Assembly (NCBI RefSeq): GCF_005519465.1
Contig: NZ_CP027858.1
Location: 558,001-622,000 of the forward strand
DNA length: 64,000 nucleotides
Origin: Streptomyces clavuligerus
Lineage (GTDB): Bacteria > Actinomycetota > Actinomycetes > Streptomycetales > Streptomycetaceae
Direction: 5' to 3'
Every line of letters begins with the position of its first letter. The first letter of the stretch is position 1. Below are positions 16,278 to 25,090 of the stretch, in pieces. Below the pieces are notes generated by a model. The model ran no database searches. It saw only the letters and a program-made list of their open reading frames with translations, and had not been told where the DNA came from. A program made the translations under genes and the position numbers.

Positions 16278-17546
16278 TCAGGAGGTGGGGGCCGCCAGGC
16301 CCGGGGTGCCGGTGCCGCCCGTCCCCTCGGGGCCGCCGGGGCCGGAGCCCACCCCCGCCGGGGCCGACCCGGCCTCACGGACGGTGACCGGGGACCCGGC
16401 GGGCGCGCCGGGCCCGCCGGAGCGGTCGGGCACCGCGACGGCGCGCCACCAGTGCTCGGCGGGGAGGGCGCCCGCAGTGGGCTCGAAGGGCTCGCCGGGC
16501 CGGGGCAGCGCGATCGCCGCGCCGCTCTCCGCCGCCGCGGCGGCCGTGCCCTCGGCGGGCTCGGACCACGGGTGCGGAGCGAGGTTGAAGGTGCCCCAGT
16601 GGATCGGCAGCATCGCCCCGGAGGGACGGCCGCCCTGGAGGTCGAGATGGGCCCGCATCCCCTCGGCGGGTGTCATATGGATGTCGGGCCAGTACTCGCT
16701 GTACGCACCGATCTGGATCATGGTGGCGTCGAAGGGGCCGTGTCCGGCGCCGATGTCGCGGAATCCGGGGAAGTACCCCGTGTCCCCGCTGTGGTAGATC
16801 CGGTGCTCGGGCCCCGCGACGGCCCAGGAGGCCCACAGGGCGTGCTGCCGGTTGCGCAGCCCGCGTCCGCAGAAGTGCCGCGCCGGGGTGGCCGTCAGCC
16901 GGACGCCCGCCACCTGGGTGGTCTCGTTCCAGTCCAGCTCGCGCAGCCGGTCGGGGGCGACCCCCCACCGTTCGAGATGGGCGCCGACGCCCAGCGGGAC
17001 CGCGAAGACGGTGCCGGTGGCGGCCAGTGCCCTGATGGTGGGCAGGTCGAGGTGGTCGTAGTGGTCGTGCGAGATCACGACGGCGTGGACGGAGCCGAGG
17101 GCGGCGAGCGGGGCGGGCACCGGGTGGAGCCGCTTGGGCCCGGCGAAGGCGAAGGGGGAGCAGCGCTCGCCCCAGACCGGGTCGAAGAGCAGCCGGGCCC
17201 CGTCGATCTCCGCGAGCACGCTCGAATGGCCCATCCAGGTGAGCCGCAGTCCGCTCGCCGGGGGGACGGCGAGATCCGCGCGGGTGGTGGGGTGGAGGGG
17301 CACCGGGCCCGCGGGCGCCCTGCGGACCCGGGCCTCACGCTGGAAGTAGATCTTGGCGAACTCTGCCAGCGAGGCGCCCGACGGCCGGGTCCTGGCCCCC
17401 AGGGGGTTCTGGAAGGACCCGTCGGCGAACTGCGGTGAGCGGCGGATTCGCTCCATCCGGGCGCCGGCGGGGTCGGCACCGAAGGCCGCCGGGCGCAGGG
17501 AGCGCAGCCGGGTCGTCAGCGAGCGGGGATAGCCAGCGCCGGTCAC
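16278..17546 (-). CDS. Metallo-beta-lactamase-fold hydrolase, UlaG/NAPE-PLD-like
   Basis: The protein has 422 residues and no signal peptide, so it is cytoplasmic. VISHDHYDHLD is the first zinc motif, TPARHFCGRG the second and IYHSGDTGY the third; LPIHWGTF gives the late His. The order matches the UlaG / NAPE-phospholipase D branch of the metallo-beta-lactamase fold, hydrolases that often cut phosphodiesters or lactones. The last 40 residues are Gly/Pro-rich. It begins at GTG with AGGAGGTG just upstream. No neighbour shows its substrate. Confidence 0.87.
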   Translation of the reverse strand: MTGAGYPRSLTTRLRSLRPAAFGADPAGARMERIRRSPQFADGSFQNPLGARTRPSGASLAEFAKIYFQREARVRRAPAGPVPLHPTTRADLAVPPASGLRLTWMGHSSVLAEIDGARLLFDPVWGERCSPFAFAGPKRLHPVPAPLAALGSVHAVVISHDHYDHLDLPTIRALAATGTVFAVPLGVGAHLERWGVAPDRLRELDWNETTQVAGVRLTATPARHFCGRGLRNRQHALWASWAVAGPEHRIYHSGDTGYFPGFRDIGAGHGPFDATMIQIGAYSEYWPDIHMTPAEGMRAHLDLQGGRPSGAMLPIHWGTFNLAPHPWSEPAEGTAAAAAESGAAIALPRPGEPFEPTAGALPAEHWWRAVAVPDRSGGPGAPAGSPVTVREAGSAPAGVGSGPGGPEGTGGTGTPGLAAPTS

Positions 17547-17914
17547 GGCACCTCCTGGTGTCGGGTCTTCCTATTATGTGCGCGGGTCGCCGCAGCGCGG
17601 CTGGAGTGCCGCCGCACGGGAGCGCCCGCGGACCGTGACCCGGGCGCCGCACCGGGCCGGTGCGGCGCCCGTCCGCGCGGGCCGGGGCCGGTGCGGCGCC
17701 CGGCCGTGGCCCCGGGTGGGACCCGGGGGCGGACATGCTCGGTCACGCACGGACCAACGTCCCGGGCGCCAGGGGTGTTCCTGGGCGGGCAGCGGGGCAC
17801 CGGGCGGGGCCGGGGCGGCACGGCGGGCTCCGGGCGGCCGGGGCCCGTCCCCGGGGCGGGGCTACCGCGCGGTACAGTCCACGCCAATCCGGCCCGCCGC
17901 TGTCGGTGATCATG

Positions 17915-17961
17915 TTGACAGCGGGCGTCACCGCTCCGGCATACTGACCGACTGTTCAGTC
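17915..17961 (+). promoter_or_regulatory. Promoter with overlapping palindromic operator
   Basis: TTGACA (17915-17920) and CATACT (17940-17945) are spaced 19 bases. Immediately after, GACTGTTCAGTC (17950-17961) is a palindrome with a 2-base centre where transcription would begin. A TetR-family gene lies two genes downstream, so it may bind here. The rest of 17547-18049 is GC-rich and shows no gene. Confidence 0.5.
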
Positions 17962-18049
17962 AAGAGGCGTGACGGGTGACGCGCCCCGGCCGGCCCGGTG
18001 CCGCCGGGGCCGACGACCGCTGTCCCTCACCACCCCCGAGGAGCCCTCG

Positions 18050-19228
18050 ATGACCACCCCCCTGTTGTCGCTCACCTGGACCGACCATGTCACCGGCCGC
18101 CGGGGCCACCTCGTCGTGGACCGGCTGGTGCGCGGCGTCGCGAGCGGCGGCCTGCGGATGCGCGAGGGCTGCACCCTGGAGGAAGTGGCGGGCCTCGCCC
18201 GGGGGATGACCATGAAGGAAGCCCTCCACTACAACCCCGAGGGCAAGTACATACCGCTCGGCGGCGCCAAGGGCGGCATCGACTGCGACCCCCAGGACCC
18301 ACGCGCCTTCGGCATCCTGGTGCGCTATCTGCGCGCCATGCGGCCCTATGTCGAGCATCTGTGGACCACCGGGGAGGATCTGGGGCTGAGCCAGGACACG
18401 GTGGACCGGGCCATGGCCGAGGCCGGTCTCGTCTCCTCCGTCCAGGCCGTGTACCGGCTGCTCGACGACGAGACCGCAGCCCGGCGACGGCTGGCCGACG
18501 CGTTCGCGGTCACGGTCGACGGCAGGGGGCTCGACGAACTGGTGGGCGGCTGCGGGGTCGCCGAGTCGGTGCTCACCGCCCTGGACCGGGCCGGGGTCCC
18601 GCACCGGGGCACCCGGGTCGGCCTCCAGGGCTTCGGGACGATGGGCGGGGCCACCGCCTACTTCCTCGACCGGGCGGGACTGCGGATCGTGGCGGTCGCC
18701 GACATCAAGGGCACCATGGCCAACCCCGGCGGCCTGGACGTGGCCCGGCTGCTCGCCGGGCGGGACGCGCACGGCGCCGTCGACCGCGCGGCGCTGCGGC
18801 CCGGGGACCGGGAACTGCCCGGCGATTCCTGGCTCGCCGTCGACGCGGACGTCCTGGTTCCGGCGGCGGTCTCGTACGCCGTGGACACCGCCAACGAGTC
18901 CGGGGTGCGGGCCCGGTGGATCGCCGAGGCCGCGAACATGCCCGTCCTGCCGGAGGCCGAGGCGCGGCTCGCCCGGCGCGGGGTGACGGTCCTGCCCGAC
19001 GTGGTCGTGAACTCCGCCACCAACGCCTGGTGGTGGTGGACCCTCTTCGGGGACATCGGCGCCGACGCCGAGGAGGCGTTCGCCCATGTCCGGCGCTCCA
19101 TGCGGGAGCTGACGGGCCGAATGCTGGAACGGGCGGACGCCGACGGCATCAGCCCCCGCGCCGCCGCCCACGCGATAGCGGCCGACCGCCTCCCGGTGAT
19201 CACCGAGCGCTTCGGCTGGTACGGCTGA
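18050..19228 (+). CDS. Glu/Leu/Phe/Val dehydrogenase family protein
   Basis: The enzyme has 392 residues and should deaminate an amino acid oxidatively with NAD(P). The N-terminal dimerisation and substrate domain contains GLRMREGCTLEEV, MTMKEALHY and the catalytic-Lys motif GGAKGGID; the C-terminal Rossmann domain has GLQGFGTMGG. NWWWW-like NAWWWWTLFGD near residue 325 is unusual. GAGGAG precedes the ATG at a good distance; the frame extends 27 codons upstream, but without a binding site. It is followed by a TetR regulator. Which amino acid it uses is not clear. Confidence 0.85.
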   Translation: MTTPLLSLTWTDHVTGRRGHLVVDRLVRGVASGGLRMREGCTLEEVAGLARGMTMKEALHYNPEGKYIPLGGAKGGIDCDPQDPRAFGILVRYLRAMRPYVEHLWTTGEDLGLSQDTVDRAMAEAGLVSSVQAVYRLLDDETAARRRLADAFAVTVDGRGLDELVGGCGVAESVLTALDRAGVPHRGTRVGLQGFGTMGGATAYFLDRAGLRIVAVADIKGTMANPGGLDVARLLAGRDAHGAVDRAALRPGDRELPGDSWLAVDADVLVPAAVSYAVDTANESGVRARWIAEAANMPVLPEAEARLARRGVTVLPDVVVNSATNAWWWWTLFGDIGADAEEAFAHVRRSMRELTGRMLERADADGISPRAAAHAIAADRLPVITERFGWYG

Positions 19229-19304
19229 GCCCCCGCCCGGACGGCGTCCCTCCGCCCCGCTCCGGCGGGAGGACACCGGCCGGGTCCGCCCCGGAGCCGC
19301 TGTG

Positions 19305-19316
19305 TACGCTGGCCCA
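19305..19316 (+). promoter_or_regulatory. -10 box placed for a leaderless TetR mRNA
   Basis: TACGCT ends six bases before the ATG of the TetR gene and no Shine-Dalgarno sequence is present. Transcription would begin at or next to the start codon. Confidence 0.45.
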
Positions 19317-19937
19317 ATGGCCAGAGTGCGGTTGAGCGTTGCGGAGCGGCGTGAGGAACTTCTCGGTGCCGCGGTCGAACAGATCGAACAGCGGGGCGTC
19401 GCCGCGGTGCGGATCGCGGACGTCGCCTCGGCGCTCGGGGTGAGCAACGCCCTGGTGCTGTACCACTTCTCCACCAAGGAGAAGCTGGTGGCCGCCGCCT
19501 TCACGCACGCCGCCGACGCCGACCTCGCCCATCTGCGCAAGCTGCTGAGCCGCCGCACCACCGCGCTGCGCCGACTGCGCAGCGCGGTCCGCTGGTACGC
19601 GCCCACGGGCACCGCCAAGGGCTGGCGGCTGTGGATCGAGGGCTGGGCGGTGGCGCTGCGCGAGCCCGCGCTGCGGGAGGTGGCGCGCGATCTCGACCAG
19701 CAGTGGAAGGCCGCGCTGACCGAGGTGATCGCCGAGGGCGCGGCGAACGGCGAGTTCCCCTGCGCCGACCCGGCCCAGGCCGCCTGGCGGCTCACGGCCT
19801 TCCTGGACGGGCTCGCGGTCCAGATGACCTCCTACGCGGGGTCGCTGTCGCGGGCGGCCATGCTGGCGTGGACCGACGAGGCCCTCGCCCGTGAGCTGGG
19901 GCTCGACCGGGACGCGCTGACCGCCGCCGTCCGCTGA
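19317..19937 (+). CDS. TetR-family transcriptional regulator
   Basis: The regulator has 206 residues. The N-terminal helix-turn-helix reads VRIADVASALGVSNALVLYHFSTKEKL (about residues 28-55), the core TetR motif; the C-terminal part resembles the BetI-type ligand-binding domain (DLDQQWKAALTEVI, AWRLTAFLDGLAVQM). It probably represses the upstream dehydrogenase gene, itself, or both; a palindrome lies before the dehydrogenase. It appears to be leaderless. Confidence 0.9.
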   Translation: MARVRLSVAERREELLGAAVEQIEQRGVAAVRIADVASALGVSNALVLYHFSTKEKLVAAAFTHAADADLAHLRKLLSRRTTALRRLRSAVRWYAPTGTAKGWRLWIEGWAVALREPALREVARDLDQQWKAALTEVIAEGAANGEFPCADPAQAAWRLTAFLDGLAVQMTSYAGSLSRAAMLAWTDEALARELGLDRDALTAAVR

Positions 19938-20006
19938 GCCCCGCCGCCGTATCGCCCGCTCCCCCGCCCGGGAGTGCCGGGCCCGTTTCCCGGCGGTCCG
20001 CCCCGC

Positions 20007-20235
20007 CCCTGCGACGTCCTGGTGACCGGCGGCACGAGGGGCGACACCGTCGTCCGGGTGGACGCCCTGCCGGTGCCGCTCGCCGACGCGCACCCCGTCG
20101 GACCGGTCCGGGAGTGGCCGTGTCACCCCGGGCTGCCGGGCCCTGGGGCTCGACGCCACCCTGATCGACTGCACCGGCGGCGACTGGTCGGACCGGACGG
20201 TCCGGGACCGGTGCCGCTCGCGCGGCTCGGCGAAG
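20007..20235 (+). pseudogene. Remnant of a PfkB-family sugar kinase gene
   Basis: The first part reads CDVLVTGGTRGDTVVRVDALPV, the typical N-terminal strand and GG motif of PfkB/ribokinase proteins, followed by PLADAHPVGPVREWP. The match then continues in another frame as ALGLDATLIDCTGGDWSDR, which fits the next family strand. The frame shift near 20135 and the lack of the remaining 250 residues mark it as a decayed fragment. It fills the gap between a TetR gene and a convergent hydrolase gene. This rests on my memory of the family, not on an alignment. Confidence 0.5.
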
Positions 20236-20332
20236 TGGCGGGCGCCCACGCCCGTATGGGCGCGGGCACGTTGGCCGGGCGGGCGGAGCCGACGGTTCCG
20301 CGCCCCGCCGTGGAACCAACCGGCCGGACGGG

Positions 20333-21142
20333 TCAGAGCGGGAGCAGGTCCGGACGCTTCGCCTCGATGTCGTCGCCCGAGCTGACGCCGCGCAGCCGCC
20401 GCCCGATCCAGGGCGCCAGATACTCGCGCGCCCACTGGACGTCGTCGCGCCGCACCTCCAGGGTGCCCCGGGGCGGCAGCGGCGGCCAGGGCTGGTCGGG
20501 GTCGGCGGGGGCCGGGAGCCCCAGCACCTGGGCGGCGCGCAGGGCGACCCGGGTGTGCCCCTCGGGGGAGAGGTGGAGCCGATCGTCGTCCCAGGCGCGC
20601 CGGTCCTGCACGGACCGCAGCGACCACAGGTCGAGGACCGGGCAGCCGTAGCGGTCGGCGATGGCCCGGACGTGCGCGGTGTAGGTGGCGACCTTGCCGC
20701 GCAGATGGCGCAGGACCGGCACGCCCCGGGTGTCGAACCCGGTCGTCACCATCACCGTGCCCACGGCACCGGTCAGCTCGGCGACGGCGCGCTCGAAGCG
20801 TTCGGCCACGTCGTCGGGGTCGCTGCCGGGCCGGATGATGTCATTGCCCCCGGCGCAGAACGAGACCAGGTCCGGTGCGAGCGCCTTGGCCCTCGGCACC
20901 TGCTCGGCCACGATCTGGTCGAGGAGCCGGCCGCGTACCGCGAGATTGGCGTACCGGAAGCTGTGCTCCGGCACCCGGTCGGCGAGCAGGACCGCGAACC
21001 GGTCCGCCCAGCCGACATACGCTCCGTCCGGCCCGGGGTCCCCGACACCCTCGGTGAAACTGTCACCGATCGCCGCGTACGACCCGATTCCGCCGATTCC
21101 ATTCACGTTCTTTGTTCTCGAATCGTCTGCCACGGCAACCAT
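20333..21142 (-). CDS. SGNH/GDSL hydrolase
   Basis: The protein has 269 residues and no signal peptide. SYAAIGDSFTEG is block I with the nucleophilic Ser, NLAVRGR carries the block II Gly, CAGGNDI is block III with the Asn, and DDRLHLSPEGH is block V with the Asp-His pair. It should be an esterase or lipase acting in the cytoplasm. I use the ATG; the site upstream is weak (GGACAAG). It converges with a kinase remnant and lies downstream of the peptidase terminator. Confidence 0.88.
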   Translation of the reverse strand: MVAVADDSRTKNVNGIGGIGSYAAIGDSFTEGVGDPGPDGAYVGWADRFAVLLADRVPEHSFRYANLAVRGRLLDQIVAEQVPRAKALAPDLVSFCAGGNDIIRPGSDPDDVAERFERAVAELTGAVGTVMVTTGFDTRGVPVLRHLRGKVATYTAHVRAIADRYGCPVLDLWSLRSVQDRRAWDDDRLHLSPEGHTRVALRAAQVLGLPAPADPDQPWPPLPPRGTLEVRRDDVQWAREYLAPWIGRRLRGVSSGDDIEAKRPDLLPL

Positions 21143-21238
21143 CTTGTCCGCACGGATGTGACCTACGCGACCGTAAGGAGGGGTTGACGCGGCGTGATGT
21201 TTACCACCATCGATATCACGCGCGGGGGGAATACGCCG

Positions 21239-21270
21239 GTCCCCCGGACCGCCGGAGCGGTACGGGGGAC
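21239..21270 (-). terminator. Terminator downstream of the M23 peptidase gene
   Basis: GTCCCCCG/CGGGGGAC and inside it ACCGC/GCGGT form a 32-base hairpin with a CGGA loop and one G/A mismatch. It begins 42 bases after the peptidase stop codon. Confidence 0.7.
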
Positions 21271-21312
21271 GGATGGGCTGCAGTGCCCCGGGCCGGGGGC
21301 GCGGGCCACGGG

Positions 21313-22266
21313 TCAGAGGGTGACGCCGTACTGGCGCAGATGGGCGACGGGGTCGATGTCCGAGCCGTAGCCGGTGCCGGTGCGGATCTCCAGGTGCAGA
21401 TGGGGTCCGCTGGAGTTGCCGGTGGAGCCGACGAGACCGATCTCCTGGCCACCGGTCACGCCCTGGCCCGCGGCGACGGAGACGGCGGAGAGATGGGCGT
21501 ACTGGGAGTAGGTGCCGTCGGCGTGCCGGACGACGATCTCGTTGCCGTACGCGCCGTTCCAGCCCGCGGAGACGACGGTGCCCGGGCCCACCGAGCGGAC
21601 CGGGGTGCCGGTGGCGGCGGAGAAGTCGACGCCGGTGTGGTAGCCGCTGGACCACAGGGAGCCGGTGGCGCGGTAGGGGGTGGTGACGCCGCCGGAGGCG
21701 AGCGGGGTGGTCCACCCGCCGGAGGCGGGGGCGGCGGGCTCCTCGGCCTGCGGGACGGCCGCCACGGCGGGAGCGGTCGGCACGGCGGGAGCCGGGGCTG
21801 CGGCCGGGCCCTGGCCGCCCGCAGCGGCGGCGGCGCGGGCGGCCGGACGGTCGTCACCCCGGTCGCGGTCGCGGCCGTCCGCGCCCGCCGCCAGGGTCAG
21901 TTCGAGCCCGGGGTGGATCAGCGCGGGGTCGCCGCCCACGGCCTCCCGGTTGTCGGCGTAGAGCCGCTGCCAGCCGCCGGGGATCTGCCGCTCCTCGGCG
22001 ATCCGGGCCAGATGGTCCCCGGCGACGACACGGTGGACGGCCGCCTCCGGAGCGCCGTCCCGCGCCGCACCGGCGGGCGCGGCGGCGCTCCGCTCGGCGG
22101 TGGCCGGGGCCACGGCGGCCGAGGGGGCCGCGGCGGAGGCGGAGGCGGCATGGGCGCCGGAGGCGCCGATCAGCGGCAGCGCGAGGGCCGCCCCTCCGGT
22201 CCCCGCGGCGAGGAGCCCACGGGTGATCGAGCGGTTCCGGGTACGTCGGTGCTTGCCCTGGGGCAT
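21313..22266 (-). CDS. Secreted LysM / M23 peptidoglycan peptidase
   Basis: The protein has 317 residues. A basic start (KHRRTRNR) and hydrophobic stretch ending GASGAHA (near residue 40) form a signal peptide. A LysM domain follows (HRVVAGDHLARIAEE to HPGLELTL, about 80-130), then an Ala/Pro linker, then an M23 domain with the zinc motifs YHTGVDF and GPHLHLEI. LysM anchors the enzyme on cell wall glycan and the M23 domain cuts peptide cross-links. GAGAGGAA supports the ATG. A c-di-AMP riboswitch lies directly upstream, as for many Streptomyces wall hydrolases. Confidence 0.93.
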   Translation of the reverse strand: MPQGKHRRTRNRSITRGLLAAGTGGAALALPLIGASGAHAASASAAAPSAAVAPATAERSAAAPAGAARDGAPEAAVHRVVAGDHLARIAEERQIPGGWQRLYADNREAVGGDPALIHPGLELTLAAGADGRDRDRGDDRPAARAAAAAGGQGPAAAPAPAVPTAPAVAAVPQAEEPAAPASGGWTTPLASGGVTTPYRATGSLWSSGYHTGVDFSAATGTPVRSVGPGTVVSAGWNGAYGNEIVVRHADGTYSQYAHLSAVSVAAGQGVTGGQEIGLVGSTGNSSGPHLHLEIRTGTGYGSDIDPVAHLRQYGVTL

Positions 22267-22278
22267 GGCGCTGTTCCT

Positions 22279-22428
22279 CTCCGGCGCCTGCGAGGTGAGC
22301 TGTCGGGTTCGGGCTGGAGCTGCCCGGCCGCGCTCGCGCGCGGCTTCACCCCGAGCCGTCCGGCGCGCGGTGTGCGCGGCCGTCCGGCGCTGTACCTGGG
22401 GTACCTGGGTCCCCCGCTCCTGCCACAC
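22279..22428 (-). ncRNA. Cyclic di-AMP riboswitch (ydaO/yuaA leader)
   Basis: On the minus strand the leader has the recognisable conserved pieces in order: GGAGCGGGGGACCCAGGTACC, then CGGCTCGGGGTGAAGCCG, then CCCGAACCCGACAGC, TCACCTCGCAGGCG. These match what I know of the ydaO family, where the GGGGTGAA and GACAGCTAACCTCG-like blocks bind two c-di-AMP molecules. It ends 12 bases before the start codon of a LysM/M23 peptidase, a known target class in Streptomyces. In this class c-di-AMP usually turns expression off. The ends are estimates. Confidence 0.85.
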
Positions 22429-22751
22429 GGTGCTGTCCGATGGGAGGTCCGGACGGCGGCAGGACTCGGCGGTCCGCCCGGACGGCCAGGACCGTAGACG
22501 AACGCCGCCAACCGGAACAAGCCGCTCCACCAAGGGAACGAAGATCCACAGAGTGACGACGGCACCCCGGTCCGTCACCCTCCGTAGAACCGGAACCGTT
22601 AACTCCGAGAACCCGCCCTCCCTTGACGCGGAGTCATACCGCACGGACGGTCACCACTATGATCCTGCTCACCAACGGGGCGCCCCACGCCGCAAGATGG
22701 GGCATGCGCGATGAATCACTCAAAACGGTCAGAAGTGATGGACAGGGCCAT
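22429..22751. promoter_or_regulatory. Non-coding stretch with the riboswitch promoter
   Basis: No gene is seen between the alpha-galactosidase stop and the riboswitch. Base composition falls to lower GC around 22640-22745, as expected for a promoter reading toward the riboswitch; I cannot fix the -10 and -35 boxes with confidence. Confidence 0.35.
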
Positions 22752-24890
22752 TCACGGTGATGGCTGACGCTGAAGCCGGATCACCTCGGCGTCCAGATCC
22801 CCGCTGAGACCGGTGTGCAGCCCGTGGTGGAGCAGGACCGCGCCCCGATGGGTCTCCCCCGTCTCCGGACGGACATAGACGGCCGCCGGATCGAGACCGC
22901 GCAGCCGCAGCCGGGGCGGACGCTCCCCGTAGTGCTGGGCCTGGAGCCAGGCGAGCACCACACTCTCCCCGCCCCGCAGATACTGCACCGCGCTCAGCCC
23001 GCCCCCGGGGGGCCGCAGCCGGTACAGCTCGCCGTGCTGCACCAGCGGGCGGATGCGTTTGTACAGCGCCACCCAGTCGCGTGCCTCGGCCAGCTCCGCC
23101 TCGCTCCACCCGGTGAGCTGCCCCCCGATGCCGAGCACCCCGGCCATGGCGCTGACGAAACGGAAGCGGAGCGAGCTGCGCCGCCCGTTGAGCTGGGTGT
23201 TGGGGCTGTCGGTGACCCAGGCCGCCATCACCCGCGCCGGATGGATCTGGGTGAAGCCGTGCTGGATGGCCAGCCGGTCCAGCGGGTCGGTGTTGTCGGA
23301 GGTCCACACCTGGTCCGTACGGGAGAGGACGCCCAGGTCGATCCGGCCGCCGCCGCCGGAGCAGGACTCGAACGCCACCGCCGGATACGCCGCCCGCAAC
23401 CGGTCGAGCAGCCCGTACAGGCCCTCGACATGCTCGACCCACAGCCGCTGCGGATAGGGGTCGCCGGGCCAGCCCGGGTCCGTGAAGCAGCGGTTGAAGT
23501 CCCATTTCACATAGTCGATCCGGGCGCTGCCGAGCAGCCGGTCGAGCTGCCGCCACAGATGTTCGCGGACATCGGGGCGGGCCGCGTTCAGGACGAGCTG
23601 ATGGCGCAGCTCGGTCCGGGTGCGGCCGGGGTGGTGCTGGACCCAGTCGGGGTGGGCGCGGTAGAGGTCGCTGTCCTGGTTGACCATCTCCGGTTCGACC
23701 CAGATGCCGAAGCCCATCCCGAGCGCGTGCACCGCGTCGGCGAGCGGTGCGAGCCCGCCGGGGAACCGCTCCGGGTTGGGGGTCCAGTCGCCGAGCCCGG
23801 CGCGGTCGCTGGTGCGCGCGCCGAACCAGGCGTCGTCGACGACGAACAGCTCCACCCCGAGACCGGCGGCCCGGCGGGCCAGCGCAAGCTGCTGGTCCGC
23901 GGAGATGTCGAAGCCGGTGGCCTCCCAGGAGTTGTAGAGGACGGGCCGCTCCCCCGCGGCGCCCGGGACGACATGGGCGAGCTGCCAGGCGTGCCAGGTC
24001 CTGCTGGCGCCGCCGAAGCCGTCCGGGCTCCAGAGCCCGGCGAAGACGGGTGAGGTCCAGGACTCCCCGGGGGCGAGCCGGAGCAGCCCCGACCCGTCGT
24101 GCCCGGCGCCCCCGGTGATCTGCACCTGTCCGTCGGGCAGCCGCTGGACGGCGATGCGCCAGGAGCCGGACCAGCCCAGCGCGCAGCCGTACACCTCGCC
24201 GCTCTCCTCGGTGGCCCCCTCGGCGTCCAGGGCGACCCAGGGCAGATGCTGATGGCCGGTGTGGCCCCGGCGGCTGCCGATGATCTGCTCGCCGTGGGCC
24301 AGCGGGGTGCGTTCGAGCCGGGACTCGGCCGCCCACCGCCCGTGCAGCTTGCTCAGCCGCCAGGAGTCGCGTCCCGGCAGGGTCCAGGCGGCGGAGTCGG
24401 CCCGCAGCAGCTCCAGCGCGGGCCCGTCCCCCTCGTGCGTCAGGGTGACGTGGCGTTCGACGACGTCGAAGCCCTCGCGCAGCCGGTAGTGGAGGACGAG
24501 GCCGAGGCCGTGGACGGGGTCGTGGAAGCCGAGGCGCAGCTCCTCGCCGTCCCCGGGCCCGCCGGGGCGACCGGGGCCGCCGGGCCCGCTGACGGACGCG
24601 CCCGTGAAGCGCCACTCGGTGCCGCGGGCCTCGGGGGTGCGGACCGAGAGCGCGGGCCGGACGAAGCGCGGGCCGCCCTCGACGGGGTACTCCTCATGGC
24701 CGTCCAGCGGGGATTCGAAGGGCCAGTAGGGCGGCAGCGCGCCGACGGCCAGCTCCTCGGCGTCCGCGCCCGTGATCCGGGGCCCCCAGTGGAGGTGCAG
24801 CAGCTCGTCGCGGTCCGTGAGGTGGAGCGCGTAGCTGCCCGAGGGGCCGGAGAGGACCCACGTACGCCCCTGTCCGACGGTCTCGATCAT
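22752..24890 (-). CDS. GH36-family alpha-galactosidase
   Basis: The enzyme has 712 residues and no signal peptide, so it would act in the cytoplasm. A beta-rich N-terminal domain precedes a TIM barrel. YVKWDFNRCF carries the nucleophilic Asp (about residue 461) and SDNTDPLDR the acid/base Asp (about 531); ESCSGGGGRID and WVEPEMVN are further family motifs. It should release terminal alpha-galactose from raffinose-type sugars. The ATG is preceded by GAGGGG; a frame 10 codons longer has no such site. No transporter is adjacent. The region before it holds two tandem CACAGGTCCG copies and little else. Confidence 0.92.
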   Translation of the reverse strand: MIETVGQGRTWVLSGPSGSYALHLTDRDELLHLHWGPRITGADAEELAVGALPPYWPFESPLDGHEEYPVEGGPRFVRPALSVRTPEARGTEWRFTGASVSGPGGPGRPGGPGDGEELRLGFHDPVHGLGLVLHYRLREGFDVVERHVTLTHEGDGPALELLRADSAAWTLPGRDSWRLSKLHGRWAAESRLERTPLAHGEQIIGSRRGHTGHQHLPWVALDAEGATEESGEVYGCALGWSGSWRIAVQRLPDGQVQITGGAGHDGSGLLRLAPGESWTSPVFAGLWSPDGFGGASRTWHAWQLAHVVPGAAGERPVLYNSWEATGFDISADQQLALARRAAGLGVELFVVDDAWFGARTSDRAGLGDWTPNPERFPGGLAPLADAVHALGMGFGIWVEPEMVNQDSDLYRAHPDWVQHHPGRTRTELRHQLVLNAARPDVREHLWRQLDRLLGSARIDYVKWDFNRCFTDPGWPGDPYPQRLWVEHVEGLYGLLDRLRAAYPAVAFESCSGGGGRIDLGVLSRTDQVWTSDNTDPLDRLAIQHGFTQIHPARVMAAWVTDSPNTQLNGRRSSLRFRFVSAMAGVLGIGGQLTGWSEAELAEARDWVALYKRIRPLVQHGELYRLRPPGGGLSAVQYLRGGESVVLAWLQAQHYGERPPRLRLRGLDPAAVYVRPETGETHRGAVLLHHGLHTGLSGDLDAEVIRLQRQPSP

Positions 24891-25090
24891 CCGACCCCTC
24901 CGTCTGCCGCAGATACTCACAGGTCCGCACAGGTCCGCACATCATCCGTCGGGAGGGAGCGGGGTGCAACGGGCCCTCGTCCGCCAGGCCGCTCGGAAAC
25001 GCGCGTAAACAGACGGAAACGGGTGCCGTATCGTCAGGAAAATGCCACCGTCGGCGAGCCGCGCCGACGGCCGTGACCGAAGGAGACTTG

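Noticed and set aside
15815..16378. Possible protein-coding frames in the 15743-16277 stretch
   Set aside because: Composition is low-complexity Pro/Gly/Arg, no ribosome binding site or family, and different frames look equally open.
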